Origin: Planctomycetota bacterium
GTDB taxonomy: Bacteria; Planctomycetota; Phycisphaerae; UBA1845; UTPLA1
Reading direction: 5' to 3'
Length of the DNA stretch: 62,584 nt
Assembly (NCBI GenBank): GCA_016235815.1
Contig: JACRIM010000036.1
Location: 1-62,584, forward strand
Positions 16,619-25,479 of this stretch are shown in pieces (positions within the stretch are counted from its first letter, which is position 1; each line of letters opens with the position of its first letter). The translations under genes and the position numbers were made by a program. The notes under the pieces were generated by a model that did not search any database, was not told where the DNA came from, and saw only the letters and a list, made by a program, of their open reading frames with translations.

Positions 16619-18001
16619 ATGGCGCGAGTATGCATCGTTGACGACAAAGACGTCATGCGGGATTCCCTGACGGATATTCTCCGCGTGGCGGGACATGAAG
16701 TAACGGCGTTCGCCGATCCCCTTCGCGCACAAAGCGAAGCGGCCGGCGCACGGTACGACGTAATTATCAGCGATTTGAAAATGCCCGGAATGGACGGCAT
16801 CGAGTTGCTGCGGGCTCTCCGGTCACGCGGCGTGGACTCGCCGTTCGTGCTGATGACGGCCTACGCCAGCGTGCAGACGGCGGTCGAGGCCATGAAGATG
16901 GGCGCCTACGACTACATTCAGAAGCCTTTCGACGCTGACGCGATCAACCTCGTCGTCGAGCGAGCCGCCGCCATGGGTCGGTTGCGCGGCGAAAACGAAG
17001 CGCTCCGCATGTCGGTGCGCGATCTCGAAGGCGACGCCGAGTTGATCGGCTCGTCGCGCGAGATTCAATATGTCCGATCGCAGATCGAACGCGTGGCCAA
17101 GAGTCAGGCGACGGTTCTCATTCAGGGCGAGAGCGGCACCGGCAAAGAAGTCGTGGCCCGTGCGATTCACGCCGCCTCGACCCGCGCCGATCGACCGCTG
17201 CTTTGCGTGAACTGTGCGGCCATCTCCGCCACCATGCTGGAAAGCGAACTCTTCGGCCATGAGAGCGGCTCCGATAAGCCGCGCAAGGGCCGATTCGAAC
17301 TGGCCGACGGCGGCACGCTGCTCCTCGATGAAATTAGCGAGGTGTCGCTGCCTGTGCAGGCGAAGCTTCTTCGCGTCCTGCAGGAGCGACAGTTCGAGCG
17401 CGTCGGCGGCACCGTGTCGCAGACGTCGGACGTGCGACTGATCGTCACGACCAATCGCGACCTGACGGATTGGGTCGCGCGCCGACGCTTCCGCGAGGAC
17501 TTGTTCTTCCGCGTCAGCGTATTGCCGGTGGTTCTGCCGGCGCTTCGCGACCGCCGCGAGGACATCCCCGAGCTTTCGGATTATTTCCTCCGTCGCATCT
17601 CGGCCCGCGAAGGCGGCGAGGCGAAGAAGCTCTCCGAGCGCGCCGTCACGTTGCTTCACAACTATCACTGGCCCGGAAACGTCCGCGAGTTGCAGAACAT
17701 CTGCGAGCGCGCCGCCGTGCTCAGCCAGGAACCGATCATTGATGCAACGCTCATTGAGCCGTGGCTCTCGACCGAAGTCCGACAGGAAGGCTTCAACCGC
17801 CCGATGCGCCCCGGCTTCCTCATGGAAGACATGGAGCGGGCGCTCATCGAGCAGACGCTGGTCCGCTTCAACGGCCATCGCGAGAAGACCGCGAAGTGCC
17901 TCGGCATCGGTGTCCGCACCCTCGGCATGAAGCTGAAGAAGTGGCGGGACGAGGCCGCGGCCATGGCGGCGGTGCAACAGAACCAGCGGCGCGCCGGCTG
18001 A
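16619..18001 (+). CDS. NtrC-family flagellar response regulator lacking the GAFTGA loop
   Basis: 460 residues. The receiver domain has D8/D9, phospho-acceptor D52 (SDLKMPGMDG) and a conserved Lys in IQKPF. The AAA+ domain has Walker A GESGTGKE (170-177), Walker B GGTLLLDEI and arginine-finger regions FREDLFFRVSV and RREDIPEL. The C-terminal Fis-type helix-turn-helix has TAKCLGIGVRTLGMKLKKWR. Where sigma-54 activators carry HExGAFTGAxxxRxGRFE, this protein reads HESGSDKPRKGRFE (H214 onward): the GAFTGA loop that contacts sigma-54 is missing. It is the FlrC/FleR counterpart by position, but it may act without sigma-54 or through another polymerase contact, as reported for Rhodobacter capsulatus NtrC. 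Confidence 0.9.
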   Translation: MARVCIVDDKDVMRDSLTDILRVAGHEVTAFADPLRAQSEAAGARYDVIISDLKMPGMDGIELLRALRSRGVDSPFVLMTAYASVQTAVEAMKMGAYDYIQKPFDADAINLVVERAAAMGRLRGENEALRMSVRDLEGDAELIGSSREIQYVRSQIERVAKSQATVLIQGESGTGKEVVARAIHAASTRADRPLLCVNCAAISATMLESELFGHESGSDKPRKGRFELADGGTLLLDEISEVSLPVQAKLLRVLQERQFERVGGTVSQTSDVRLIVTTNRDLTDWVARRRFREDLFFRVSVLPVVLPALRDRREDIPELSDYFLRRISAREGGEAKKLSERAVTLLHNYHWPGNVRELQNICERAAVLSQEPIIDATLIEPWLSTEVRQEGFNRPMRPGFLMEDMERALIEQTLVRFNGHREKTAKCLGIGVRTLGMKLKKWRDEAAAMAAVQQNQRRAG

Positions 18002-18153
18002 CGCGCCGATTTCGCGCGGGCGACGGCGTGATCGGCCGATGTCGTGCGGCAGGTTCAGATAAGACATGCGTTCGCGAAGATTTGCGAATCGCAGGGATAT
18101 TGTCCGCATGACCGGTCGATCAGACTGGTCACGCGGCGAGCAGGAGTCCGAAG

Positions 18154-18588
18154 GTGTTGCTGTCAGAAATTACGAACGGCCGTGCGGCGCCACTCCTGGA
18201 GAAGACGCTGGCCTTCACGGCAGCGCGGCAGAAGATGCTGGCGACCAACATCGCCAACATCACCACGCCGGGCTACCGGACGAAGCACTTGGATTCGGCC
18301 GCCTTTCAACGGGCGCTCCGCGATGCCGCACAGAAGCGGCGCGGATGGGATGATCCACTGGAATTGTCCGGCTCGAAGGAGTTTCGAACCGATTCGGCAG
18401 GCCTCCTCGATGTGTCGCCAAGTGAAGAGCCTGCGGAGAACCTGCTGTTTCAGGACGGCACCAACGCGAGGATCGAACGACAAATGGCCTTGTTGGCCGA
18501 AAATGCAATGATCAATCAAGCGGCGGCGGAATTGCTCAAAGGGTCTTTCCAGGGTCTCGAACGTGCAATCCGCGGCAGGTCAATCTGA
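18154..18588 (+). CDS. flgB: Flagellar proximal rod protein FlgB
   Basis: 144 residues. The rod-protein signature is AARQKMLATNIANITTPGYR (about residues 23-42), and the C-terminal helix is MALLAENAMINQAAAELLKG. FlgB forms the proximal rod with FlgC and FliE above the MS ring. The start is GTG 18154, with AGGAG about 8 bases upstream. It begins the structural part of the operon, followed 26 bases later by flgC. Confidence 0.92.
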   Translation: MLLSEITNGRAAPLLEKTLAFTAARQKMLATNIANITTPGYRTKHLDSAAFQRALRDAAQKRRGWDDPLELSGSKEFRTDSAGLLDVSPSEEPAENLLFQDGTNARIERQMALLAENAMINQAAAELLKGSFQGLERAIRGRSI

Positions 18589-18614
18589 TCCGGTAAATGG
18601 AGTAACGCGACGAA

Positions 18615-19016
18615 ATGTTCGGCGCACTTGATATTTCAACGTCGGGCCTGGTGGCGCAGAGGATCAACCTCGACACCATCGCCGGCAATATCGCCAACAT
18701 GCAAACGACGCGGCGTGTCGACGGGCAGGCCGGCCCGTATATGCGGCGTGTGGCGCTGCTGGCGGCCGGCGACGGACATGGCGGCGAGGGTGTGCATGTG
18801 CAGTCGGTGATCGAGGACCTGCAGGGCAAACCGAGAGCGGTGAAAGACCCCAGCCACCCCGACGCGGATGCGAATGGAATTGTGTATTACCCGAACATCG
18901 ATCCATCGACGGAAATGGTGAACGCGATGGTCGCCGTCCGGGCGTACGAAGCAAACCTGACGGCCATTGAGTCGACCAAGTCGATGGTGGCCAGCTCGCT
19001 GAGGATTCTGGCGTAG
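18615..19016 (+). CDS. flgC: Flagellar rod protein FlgC
   Basis: 133 residues, normal for FlgC. The N-terminal rod motif is STSGLVAQRINLDTIAGNIA with NMQTT; the C-terminus has PNIDPSTEMVNAMVAVRAYE and AIESTKSMVASSLRIL, both highly conserved in the family. It forms part of the rod crossing the periplasm. It lies between flgB and fliE in the canonical order. Confidence 0.94.
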   Translation: MFGALDISTSGLVAQRINLDTIAGNIANMQTTRRVDGQAGPYMRRVALLAAGDGHGGEGVHVQSVIEDLQGKPRAVKDPSHPDADANGIVYYPNIDPSTEMVNAMVAVRAYEANLTAIESTKSMVASSLRILA

Positions 19017-19077
19017 CGGACAAATGGAAATGGATTGGTCGCCCGGAGCGAGCGAACCGGTCCACTGAGGTAAAAGG

Positions 19078-19386
19078 TTGGATACGCGAATCAACAGTCT
19101 GGGTCTGCCGCCGATCAAGCCGTTGGGAACCCCTGCGCCGATTGCGCAGCCGGTCGCGCCGACGGGCAAGGATTTCAAAAGCTACCTGCTGGAGAGCCTG
19201 GAAAAGGTGAACCAGTTGCAGGACGAGGCCAACGCCGGCGTGGAGCGCCTGGCGACGGGCCAGACCGACAATCTCGCGGAAGTCTTCAGCGCGACGCGAA
19301 AGGCGGGAATCGCCTTCGATCTGCTGATGGAAATCCGCAACAAGCTGACCGACGCCTATACCGAGTTGAAGCAGATGCGTGTGTAA
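19078..19386 (+). CDS. fliE: Flagellar hook-basal body protein FliE
   Basis: 102 residues. FliE joins the MS ring to the rod and the export gate. The middle helix KDFKSYLLESLEKVNQLQDE and the closing FDLLMEIRNKLTDAYTELKQ with MRV match the family. The start is TTG 19078 preceded by TGAGGTAAAAGG; no ATG gives the full N-terminus. It sits between flgC and fliF, as usual. Confidence 0.9.
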   Translation: MDTRINSLGLPPIKPLGTPAPIAQPVAPTGKDFKSYLLESLEKVNQLQDEANAGVERLATGQTDNLAEVFSATRKAGIAFDLLMEIRNKLTDAYTELKQMRV

Positions 19387-19446
19387 CGCGGCTTTGACAA
19401 ACGGGTAGGGCGAAAAACGCGGCAGGATGCCGCAGGCGCATAGGAA

Positions 19447-21126
19447 ATGGAGTTCCTGAAGGCACAAACGACTCAGATCGGCGATCAACTGCGCGGCATG
19501 TCCGTCTCGCAGAGGATTGCCGTCGGCTTGATGCTCGTCGTGCTCATGGGCGGGATGTTCGGCCTCATTCGGTGGGGCGGGCAGGGGGAGTGGATTCCAC
19601 TTCTCGACCAGGCCTTCACCGCGGAGCAGCTTCAACGCATCCAGGCCGAGTTGATGACCCTCACCGGCGTGGAGACCAAGGTCGAAGGCGACCGCGTCTA
19701 TGTCCACGGCGACGAGGATCGCCGTCGGCAGCTCATCGCCGCGTTGGCCCAGAAGGGTGCGCTCCCGCGCGATACAAGCCTTGGCTATACCTCGCTCATC
19801 AAAGACAACAGCGTCTTCATCGGCGATCGAAGCCGCGTTTGGATGGAACATCGCGGGCTGGAGACCGAGTTGTCCGGCGTTCTGCGGAAATTCAACGGCG
19901 TGCGCGATGCGCACGTGTTCATTGAGGTGCCACAGCAGCGATCCTTCGGCACAAAGGGGTCGATGTCCCGTGCCAGCGTTCATGTGACGCTCGGTGAGGG
20001 CGAAACGCTCGACAAATCGCGGGTCATGGCGATTGCGAATTTCGTCAGCGGTTCGGTCAGCGGGCTGGATATCAAGGACGTCAAGATCACCGATGGTGCG
20101 CGGTTCTATCGCGTGCCCGACTCGACCGGCGAAATGCCGACCGAGTTGCTCGACGTCCAGCGACAGGCCGAAGAGCATCACACCCAGAAAATCTACGACC
20201 AGCTTCGCTACATCCCCGGCGTGTTGGTGAACGTTCACGCCGCACTCGCCAATGCCGATGAGCAGATTCAGGAAAAGAAACTGGGACCGGCCGTCGTCGA
20301 TCAAGAGACAAGCAAGACCGAGGAAAACAGCCCGGGCGGCAACGCCGGCGCGCCGGGCGTGCGACCGAATCAGGCCCGAAGCCTGACCGACGCGGGATCC
20401 GGCGGTTCGAACTCGCGCGAAGAGACGGATACGTCGCTTCGGGGCGAACGCGATGCGCGAATGGCGACGACGCTTAAGCGGGCCGGCTTCGTGGAGAAAC
20501 TCACGGCGTCGGTCAACGTCCCGCGCAGTTACTTCGAACGCATCCTGGCGCAGCAGGGCGATGCCAAGAAGGACGGCGGCGAGAAGAGCCTCGACAAACT
20601 CGTCGCCGCCGAACTACCGAAAATCAAGTCCCTGGTGAAGCCGCTCATCAATGCCCTGGCTGATGAACAGGTCGTCGTCGATTGGTATTACGACATCGCC
20701 GCACCCGAAACGAAGCCGACAACGCAGGCCCAAACGGGTGCCTGGGTGGCGATGGTCAAAGACTATGGCCCGGCCGCTGGGCTTGGCTTCCTGGCGGTGT
20801 TTAGCCTTTTTGCAGTATTGAGAATCGCGAAGAAGGCTCAGTCGCTGGTCCCGGCTCCCGCAAAGTCGAGTGGCAACGTCGGCACGATGGAGATGCCGTG
20901 GATCCCCGGCGTCGGTCAGTCTGATGTCGAGCCTCTACAGACCCTCGGCGGCGGGCCGCGCACGGTCGGCGAGGCGCAGGAGATCGACGGCGTCATGGTC
21001 GGCCACGAAGTCGATGAGCGCACGGTGCGCGTGCAGCAGATCGCGAAGCAGATCGGGCAGATGATCAAAGAAGACCCGGTGGTGGCGGCGGGTGTTGTGC
21101 AACACTGGCTGGCGGAGGAGGAGTAA
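19447..21126 (+). CDS. fliF: Flagellar MS-ring protein FliF
   Basis: 559 residues. Two membrane segments (about residues 20-40 and 437-455) flank the periplasmic ring-building domains. Recognisable pieces are LTGVETKVEGDRVYVHGDED, ALAQKGALPRDTSLGY, EGELSG-type ring core (LETELSGVLRKFNGVRDAHV) and SVHVTLGEGETLDKSRVMAI. The cytoplasmic C-terminal end (GQMIKEDPVVAAGVVQHWLA) is the FliG-binding helix. A Gly/Ser/Asn-rich insert occupies about 290-330. It is the platform of the basal body and lies 6 bases upstream of fliG. Confidence 0.95.
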   Translation: MEFLKAQTTQIGDQLRGMSVSQRIAVGLMLVVLMGGMFGLIRWGGQGEWIPLLDQAFTAEQLQRIQAELMTLTGVETKVEGDRVYVHGDEDRRRQLIAALAQKGALPRDTSLGYTSLIKDNSVFIGDRSRVWMEHRGLETELSGVLRKFNGVRDAHVFIEVPQQRSFGTKGSMSRASVHVTLGEGETLDKSRVMAIANFVSGSVSGLDIKDVKITDGARFYRVPDSTGEMPTELLDVQRQAEEHHTQKIYDQLRYIPGVLVNVHAALANADEQIQEKKLGPAVVDQETSKTEENSPGGNAGAPGVRPNQARSLTDAGSGGSNSREETDTSLRGERDARMATTLKRAGFVEKLTASVNVPRSYFERILAQQGDAKKDGGEKSLDKLVAAELPKIKSLVKPLINALADEQVVVDWYYDIAAPETKPTTQAQTGAWVAMVKDYGPAAGLGFLAVFSLFAVLRIAKKAQSLVPAPAKSSGNVGTMEMPWIPGVGQSDVEPLQTLGGGPRTVGEAQEIDGVMVGHEVDERTVRVQQIAKQIGQMIKEDPVVAAGVVQHWLAEEE

Positions 21127-21132
21127 CCCGCA

Positions 21133-22170
21133 ATGGCCAAAGCAAACACGAGCACGATTGAAGAACCGGTCGCGATGAAAGGCCCGCGCAAGGTCGCCAT
21201 ACTCCTGGTGAGCCTCAACAAGGAATCCGCCGCCACGATCATGAGGAATCTGGACTCCGACACGATCGAAGTCGTAACTCGAGAGATCGCCAATCTGAGA
21301 AACGTAACAGAGGATCAGCGCCAGGAAGTGATTCAGGAATTTCACGCGCTCGCACTGGCCCGCAGTTACTCCGAAGCCGGCGGACTGAACTACGCAAAGG
21401 CTCTCCTCACGCAGACGTTGAGTAAGGACGAAGCCGAACGCATCACCAAGCAGATCGAACATCAGTTCTACGCCAAACCGTTCACCTTCCTGCATAAGGC
21501 GGAGACGGACAATCTGCTTATGTTCATCCAGGATGAGCATCCGCAAACGATCGCGCTCATCCTCGCGCATCTGACGCCCGACAAGGCCAGCGAGATTCTC
21601 GCGGGGCTGCCCGCGGAGAAGCAGGTCGAGGTGGTGACGCGAATCTCGCGCATGGAGCAGACAACGCCCGAGGTGATTAAGGAAGTCGAGCGCGGCCTGG
21701 AACATCGCGTCAGCGGATTGATGTCCGACAAGAGTCAGAAGGTCGGCGGGGTGGAGTCCGTCGCGGAAATCCTGAACCTCACCGATCGATCAACGGAAAA
21801 GAACATTCTCGAGCGGATCAGCGAGACAGACAACGAATTGGTCGAACAGATTCGACGCCTCATGTTCGTCTTCGAGGACATCCTGCTCGTAAACGACAAG
21901 GGCATCCAGTCGGTCCTCAAGGAAATCGAGACGAGCGATCTGGTGCTCGCTCTCCGCACGGCGACCGACGAACTGAAACAGAAGATCCTCGGCAACATGT
22001 CCGAACGCGCCGCCTCCATGATCAAAGAAGAGATGGAATACATGGGGCCGGTTCGTCTTTCCGACGTCGAGATTGCCCAGCAGAGAATTGTGGATGTCGT
22101 TCGGCGGCTCGAAGAATCCGGCGAAATCATCATCGCCGGCCGCGGCGGTGAAAAAGAATTGATCGTCTAA
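21133..22170 (+). CDS. fliG: Flagellar motor switch protein FliG
   Basis: 345 residues, the expected size. The middle domain has EHPQTIALILAHLTPDKASE, and the C-terminal torque domain has the charged helix LALRTATDELKQKILGNMSE followed by RAASMIKEEMEYMGPVRLSD. FliG binds FliF through its N-terminus and the stator MotA through its C-terminus, and takes part in switching. The start codon lies 6 bases after fliF, so the two are co-translated. Confidence 0.96.
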   Translation: MAKANTSTIEEPVAMKGPRKVAILLVSLNKESAATIMRNLDSDTIEVVTREIANLRNVTEDQRQEVIQEFHALALARSYSEAGGLNYAKALLTQTLSKDEAERITKQIEHQFYAKPFTFLHKAETDNLLMFIQDEHPQTIALILAHLTPDKASEILAGLPAEKQVEVVTRISRMEQTTPEVIKEVERGLEHRVSGLMSDKSQKVGGVESVAEILNLTDRSTEKNILERISETDNELVEQIRRLMFVFEDILLVNDKGIQSVLKEIETSDLVLALRTATDELKQKILGNMSERAASMIKEEMEYMGPVRLSDVEIAQQRIVDVVRRLEESGEIIIAGRGGEKELIV

Positions 22171-22207
22171 CGGAGTCGGTCGAACGACGGGATCGACGAG
22201 TGCATTC

Positions 22208-22948
22208 ATGAAAACCTCCGTAATCAAGGCCGACAACGTCCAAGTGCCCTCGCGCGGCCTCTACAGCCTTGATCTGCGCGATATCGCCCGAAAGGCCGAG
22301 AGCATTCTCGACGCAGCCCGCGCCGAGGCGGCGCGGCTCGTGGAAGAATCTCGCGCCGACACGGCCCGCAACGTCGCGCGGGTTCTCGAGGAGGCAAAAG
22401 CGCGCGGCTTCGCCGAGGGGCTTGCGCAGGGCCGAGAAGCCGGGCGCGTCGAGGCCCTGAACGAGGCGCGGGCCAGGTTCGCGGAAGAGCACGGCGCGCT
22501 TGCGACGGCGCTCACGACCCTGCTCGCCGACGTGGAGTCATCCCGTCAACGGCTTTATCTGGAGGCGCGGCGCGACGTCATTGTCCTGGCCACGGTGATC
22601 GCATCGCGTTTTCTTACGTCGATGGCCGCCGATGAAAAAGGTGCAACCGAAATGGCCACGTCCGCCTGTGCCGAAGCGCTGGAGACGATCAGCGTCGCGT
22701 CCGACGTGGTCATCCGGGCAAATCCGGAAGACATTGTGGCGCTGGAGCGGCTTTGCAACGAGTTGTCCGCAACGGTTCAGAATAGCCGCCACATTCGCAT
22801 AACTCCCGACCCGACGGTGACGCGCGGCGGCGTCGTCGTCGAGTCCGCCGATGCGCAGGTCGATGCCACGGTCGAGGAGCGCATCCGGCGAATCACCGAG
22901 GAATTGGCCGGAGTGTGGAAGGAGCGGGCCGCGCGCCTTTCGATGTAG
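22208..22948 (+). CDS. fliH: Flagellar export ATPase regulator FliH
   Basis: 246 residues. An Ala/Glu/Arg-rich coiled coil (about 25-110) includes GLAQGREAGRVEALNEA with FliH-like GxxxG spacing. The C-terminal part, including HIRITPDPTVTRGGVVVESA and DAQVDATVEERIRRI, is the vacuolar-ATPase-E-like domain shared with FliH/YscL. FliH holds the ATPase FliI to the C-ring and FlhA. It lies between fliG and fliI. Confidence 0.9.
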   Translation: MKTSVIKADNVQVPSRGLYSLDLRDIARKAESILDAARAEAARLVEESRADTARNVARVLEEAKARGFAEGLAQGREAGRVEALNEARARFAEEHGALATALTTLLADVESSRQRLYLEARRDVIVLATVIASRFLTSMAADEKGATEMATSACAEALETISVASDVVIRANPEDIVALERLCNELSATVQNSRHIRITPDPTVTRGGVVVESADAQVDATVEERIRRITEELAGVWKERAARLSM

Positions 22949-22950
22949 CC

Positions 22951-24321
22951 ATGACCGCCCTTGCTGAACAAATCGAATTTGCCCGAACCGCTCCGACGCT
23001 TGGCGTGACCGGTCGCGTGCAGAGCCTTTCCGGAATGACGGTGCAGGCCGCCGGTCTGCCGGTGCCGGTCGGGTCGTTGTGCGAAATTGAAATCGCTCCG
23101 GGAACATTCATCCCCGCCGAAGTGATTGGTTTCCGACAAGGTGTAACCCTCTTGATGCCGTTGCTCGATGCCGGCGGGCTGACTCGCGGCCAACGCGTGC
23201 GCCATGTCACGAGCGCGCAGAAGGTCGCCGTCGGCCCCGGACTGCTCGGTCGCGTGGTCGACGGCATGGGCGCGCCATGTGACGGCGGGCCGCCGATCGC
23301 CTGCGATCGTCTCTGCCATGTGCATCACACCGCGCCGGACGCAATGTCGCGCACGCGCATCAACCAACCATTGTCCGTCGGCGTTCGATCGATCAACGGT
23401 CTGCTCACACCCGGTTGCGGTCAGCGACTCGGCATCTTTGCCGGCACGGGTGTCGGAAAAAGTGTTTTGCTCGGCATGATGGCGCGGCACACGTCGGCGG
23501 ATGTCACCGTGGTGGCCCTCGTCGGTGAGCGCGGGCGCGAAGTGGGCGACTTTCTCAAACGCGACCTCGGCGCCGATGGTTTGAAACGCTCGGTGCTGGT
23601 CGTGAGCACCTCGGATCAATCGCCGCCGCTTCGCGTGCGAGCCTGTTTCGTCGCCACGGCCATTGCCGAGTATTTCCGCGATCAGGGTGCGAACGTGTTG
23701 CTGTTGATGGATTCCGTAACGCGTATGGCAATGGCCGGGCGTCAGATCGGCCTCGCGGCGGGCGAGCCACCTGCGACGAAGGGGTATCCGCCCAGCGTGT
23801 TTGCCGCATTGCCGCGCCTGTTGGAGCGAAGCGGCCGCACGGCCACCGGCTCGATCACCGGGCTTTACACCGTGCTCGTCGAAGGCGATGACATCAACGA
23901 ACCCATCTCCGACGCCACGCGCGGAATCCTCGATGGCCACATCTGGCTGTCGCGCCGCCTGGCCAACAAGGGCCAATACCCGGCGGTCAGCGTTCTCGAA
24001 AGCGTGAGCCGGGTAATGCCGGATGTCGTCGACGCGGGGCATCTGGCGGCGGCGGCGAAGATTCGTCGCATTCTGGCGACATGGAACGAAATCGAAGACC
24101 TCGTGAACATCGGCGCCTATGCCACGGGCAGCAACCCGGAGTTTGACCTGGTGATTCGCATGAGGCCGGCGGTGGAGGATTATCTGCGGCAGGGCATGGA
24201 GCAGGGCGTCAGCTTCGAGGAGTCTCGATCGGCCCTTATGAAACTTTCGGCAGAAATTGACGACGTCGCGGCAAGCCTTGCGCAAAACACGCGAGCATCG
24301 GCACGATCGGCCAAGTCCTAG
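22951..24321 (+). CDS. fliI: Flagellum-specific ATPase FliI
   Basis: 456 residues. Walker A AGTGVGKS at 164-171, Walker B region NVLLLMDSVTRMAMAGRQIG and the arginine/ATP-base segment GEPPATKGYPPSVFAALPRL are all intact. It is the hexameric ATPase that helps feed substrates to the flagellar type III export gate, paralogous to F1-beta. It starts 2 bases after fliH. Confidence 0.96.
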   Translation: MTALAEQIEFARTAPTLGVTGRVQSLSGMTVQAAGLPVPVGSLCEIEIAPGTFIPAEVIGFRQGVTLLMPLLDAGGLTRGQRVRHVTSAQKVAVGPGLLGRVVDGMGAPCDGGPPIACDRLCHVHHTAPDAMSRTRINQPLSVGVRSINGLLTPGCGQRLGIFAGTGVGKSVLLGMMARHTSADVTVVALVGERGREVGDFLKRDLGADGLKRSVLVVSTSDQSPPLRVRACFVATAIAEYFRDQGANVLLLMDSVTRMAMAGRQIGLAAGEPPATKGYPPSVFAALPRLLERSGRTATGSITGLYTVLVEGDDINEPISDATRGILDGHIWLSRRLANKGQYPAVSVLESVSRVMPDVVDAGHLAAAAKIRRILATWNEIEDLVNIGAYATGSNPEFDLVIRMRPAVEDYLRQGMEQGVSFEESRSALMKLSAEIDDVAASLAQNTRASARSAKS

Positions 24322-24338
24322 AAGTGAGAATTTGAGCA

Positions 24339-24812
24339 ATGGCAGGGCGATTTGCATTTCGATTCGAAACGCTGCTGCGGCTTCGGAAACAGCGTGAAGA
24401 CGAGCGAAAACGCGTGGTGGCGGCCCGTTTACGCCGGATCAGCGAATTGATGGAACGTCGCAATAACCTGCTGTCGGCCATCGATGGGCAGACGGATTCA
24501 CTGCGGTCGGCTTTACGCGGTGGCGCGGTGGATGTCGATCAAGTGCGGTGGGGGCGTCACTGGTTGACGCACCTGCGGCGCGGCGTGCTGGATACGGACG
24601 CGGAACTGTCCGGGCAACGCGCCATGCTGGCTCAGGAGCGAGCCACTCTGGTCGAGGCACGGAAGGACACGGAAGTCCTGGCCCGCCTCCGAGAACGACG
24701 GCTCGAAGCGTGGAGCGCCGAGGCCGCCAGACGGGAGCAGATTGAGTCCGATGAGATGAACACCCTGCGGTTCGCCCACGCGAGCCTGACGGAAAGCGAG
24801 GACCGGTCGTGA
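24339..24812 (+). CDS. fliJ: Flagellar export coiled-coil protein FliJ
   Basis: 157 residues forming a long antiparallel coiled coil. It starts with FRFETLLRLRKQREDERKRV, the usual FliJ N-terminus. FliJ is the stalk that links the FliI ring to FlhA. Its last codons overlap the next gene (24809-24812), showing tight coupling. Confidence 0.85.
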   Translation: MAGRFAFRFETLLRLRKQREDERKRVVAARLRRISELMERRNNLLSAIDGQTDSLRSALRGGAVDVDQVRWGRHWLTHLRRGVLDTDAELSGQRAMLAQERATLVEARKDTEVLARLRERRLEAWSAEAARREQIESDEMNTLRFAHASLTESEDRS

Positions 24813-25459
24813 AACGAGTCTTCACGGTGCTTTCGGCGGTCGCACTCGTCAACATGCTCGCCCTCGGCGGTGTCCTCGGCTATGCAAAGTCGAAACACTG
24901 GCTCACGAAGGAGCGAATTCGCAAGGCGTTCGCGGTCCTGAAGGAGGACGAGCCTCACGACGCCGCGCCGACAACGATGCCGGCCATGGCAAAAGCCCCG
25001 AAGCACGAGACGCCAAGCGACGAACGAATGCGTCGCATGCGGGAACTGGATGAAATCACGCGGACCGAGCTGGATCGCCGGACGCGAGAAATACAAGATG
25101 GCTGGAAGCTGCTGGAGACGCAGCAACTGACGCTGGTGCGAGACCGGGAAAGCCTGGAATCCGCCAAAGCGGCACTGGCCGAGATGGAGAAGAAGAAGGC
25201 GGAGCAGACAGGTGAAAGCGGCCTCCAGAAGGAGGCTGAAATCCTCGGCGGCCTGAAGGCGAAACAAGCCAAAGAGCTGCTGCGACAGAAGCAGGATGCC
25301 GATGTCGTGGCCTTGCTCAAAGGCATGGACGACCGAAAGGTTCGCAAGATCGTCGGGGAATGCAAGAGTGAAGAAGAGCGTCAGTGGATCGGACGCATCT
25401 TGGAAATGATACGTGACGGCCGTGCGGCCCAGGCGGAGGTCCTGAATGCAGGCACATAA
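24809..25459 (+). CDS. MotE-like flagellar protein with N-terminal membrane anchor and MgtE_N-like end
   Basis: 216 residues. One membrane segment (about 5-24) is followed by a long coiled coil (about 65-150) and a C-terminal helical module with GLKAKQAKELLRQKQDADVV and ALLKGMDDRKVRKIV, similar to the MgtE N-terminal domain of MotE. In epsilonproteobacteria MotE acts as a chaperone for the scaffold MotC; in other phyla the protein simply lies between fliJ and fliK, as here. The start ATG overlaps the fliJ stop. Position and architecture are clear; the molecular role here is unproven. Confidence 0.65.
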   Translation: MKRVFTVLSAVALVNMLALGGVLGYAKSKHWLTKERIRKAFAVLKEDEPHDAAPTTMPAMAKAPKHETPSDERMRRMRELDEITRTELDRRTREIQDGWKLLETQQLTLVRDRESLESAKAALAEMEKKKAEQTGESGLQKEAEILGGLKAKQAKELLRQKQDADVVALLKGMDDRKVRKIVGECKSEEERQWIGRILEMIRDGRAAQAEVLNAGT

Positions 25460-25479
25460 TCGCAAAAGGATCCGCCTCC

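Noticed and set aside
22777-24357. Long antisense frame (526 codons) over fliI
   Set aside because: It lies opposite a clearly conserved ATPase gene and has no recognisable domain; high-GC shadow.
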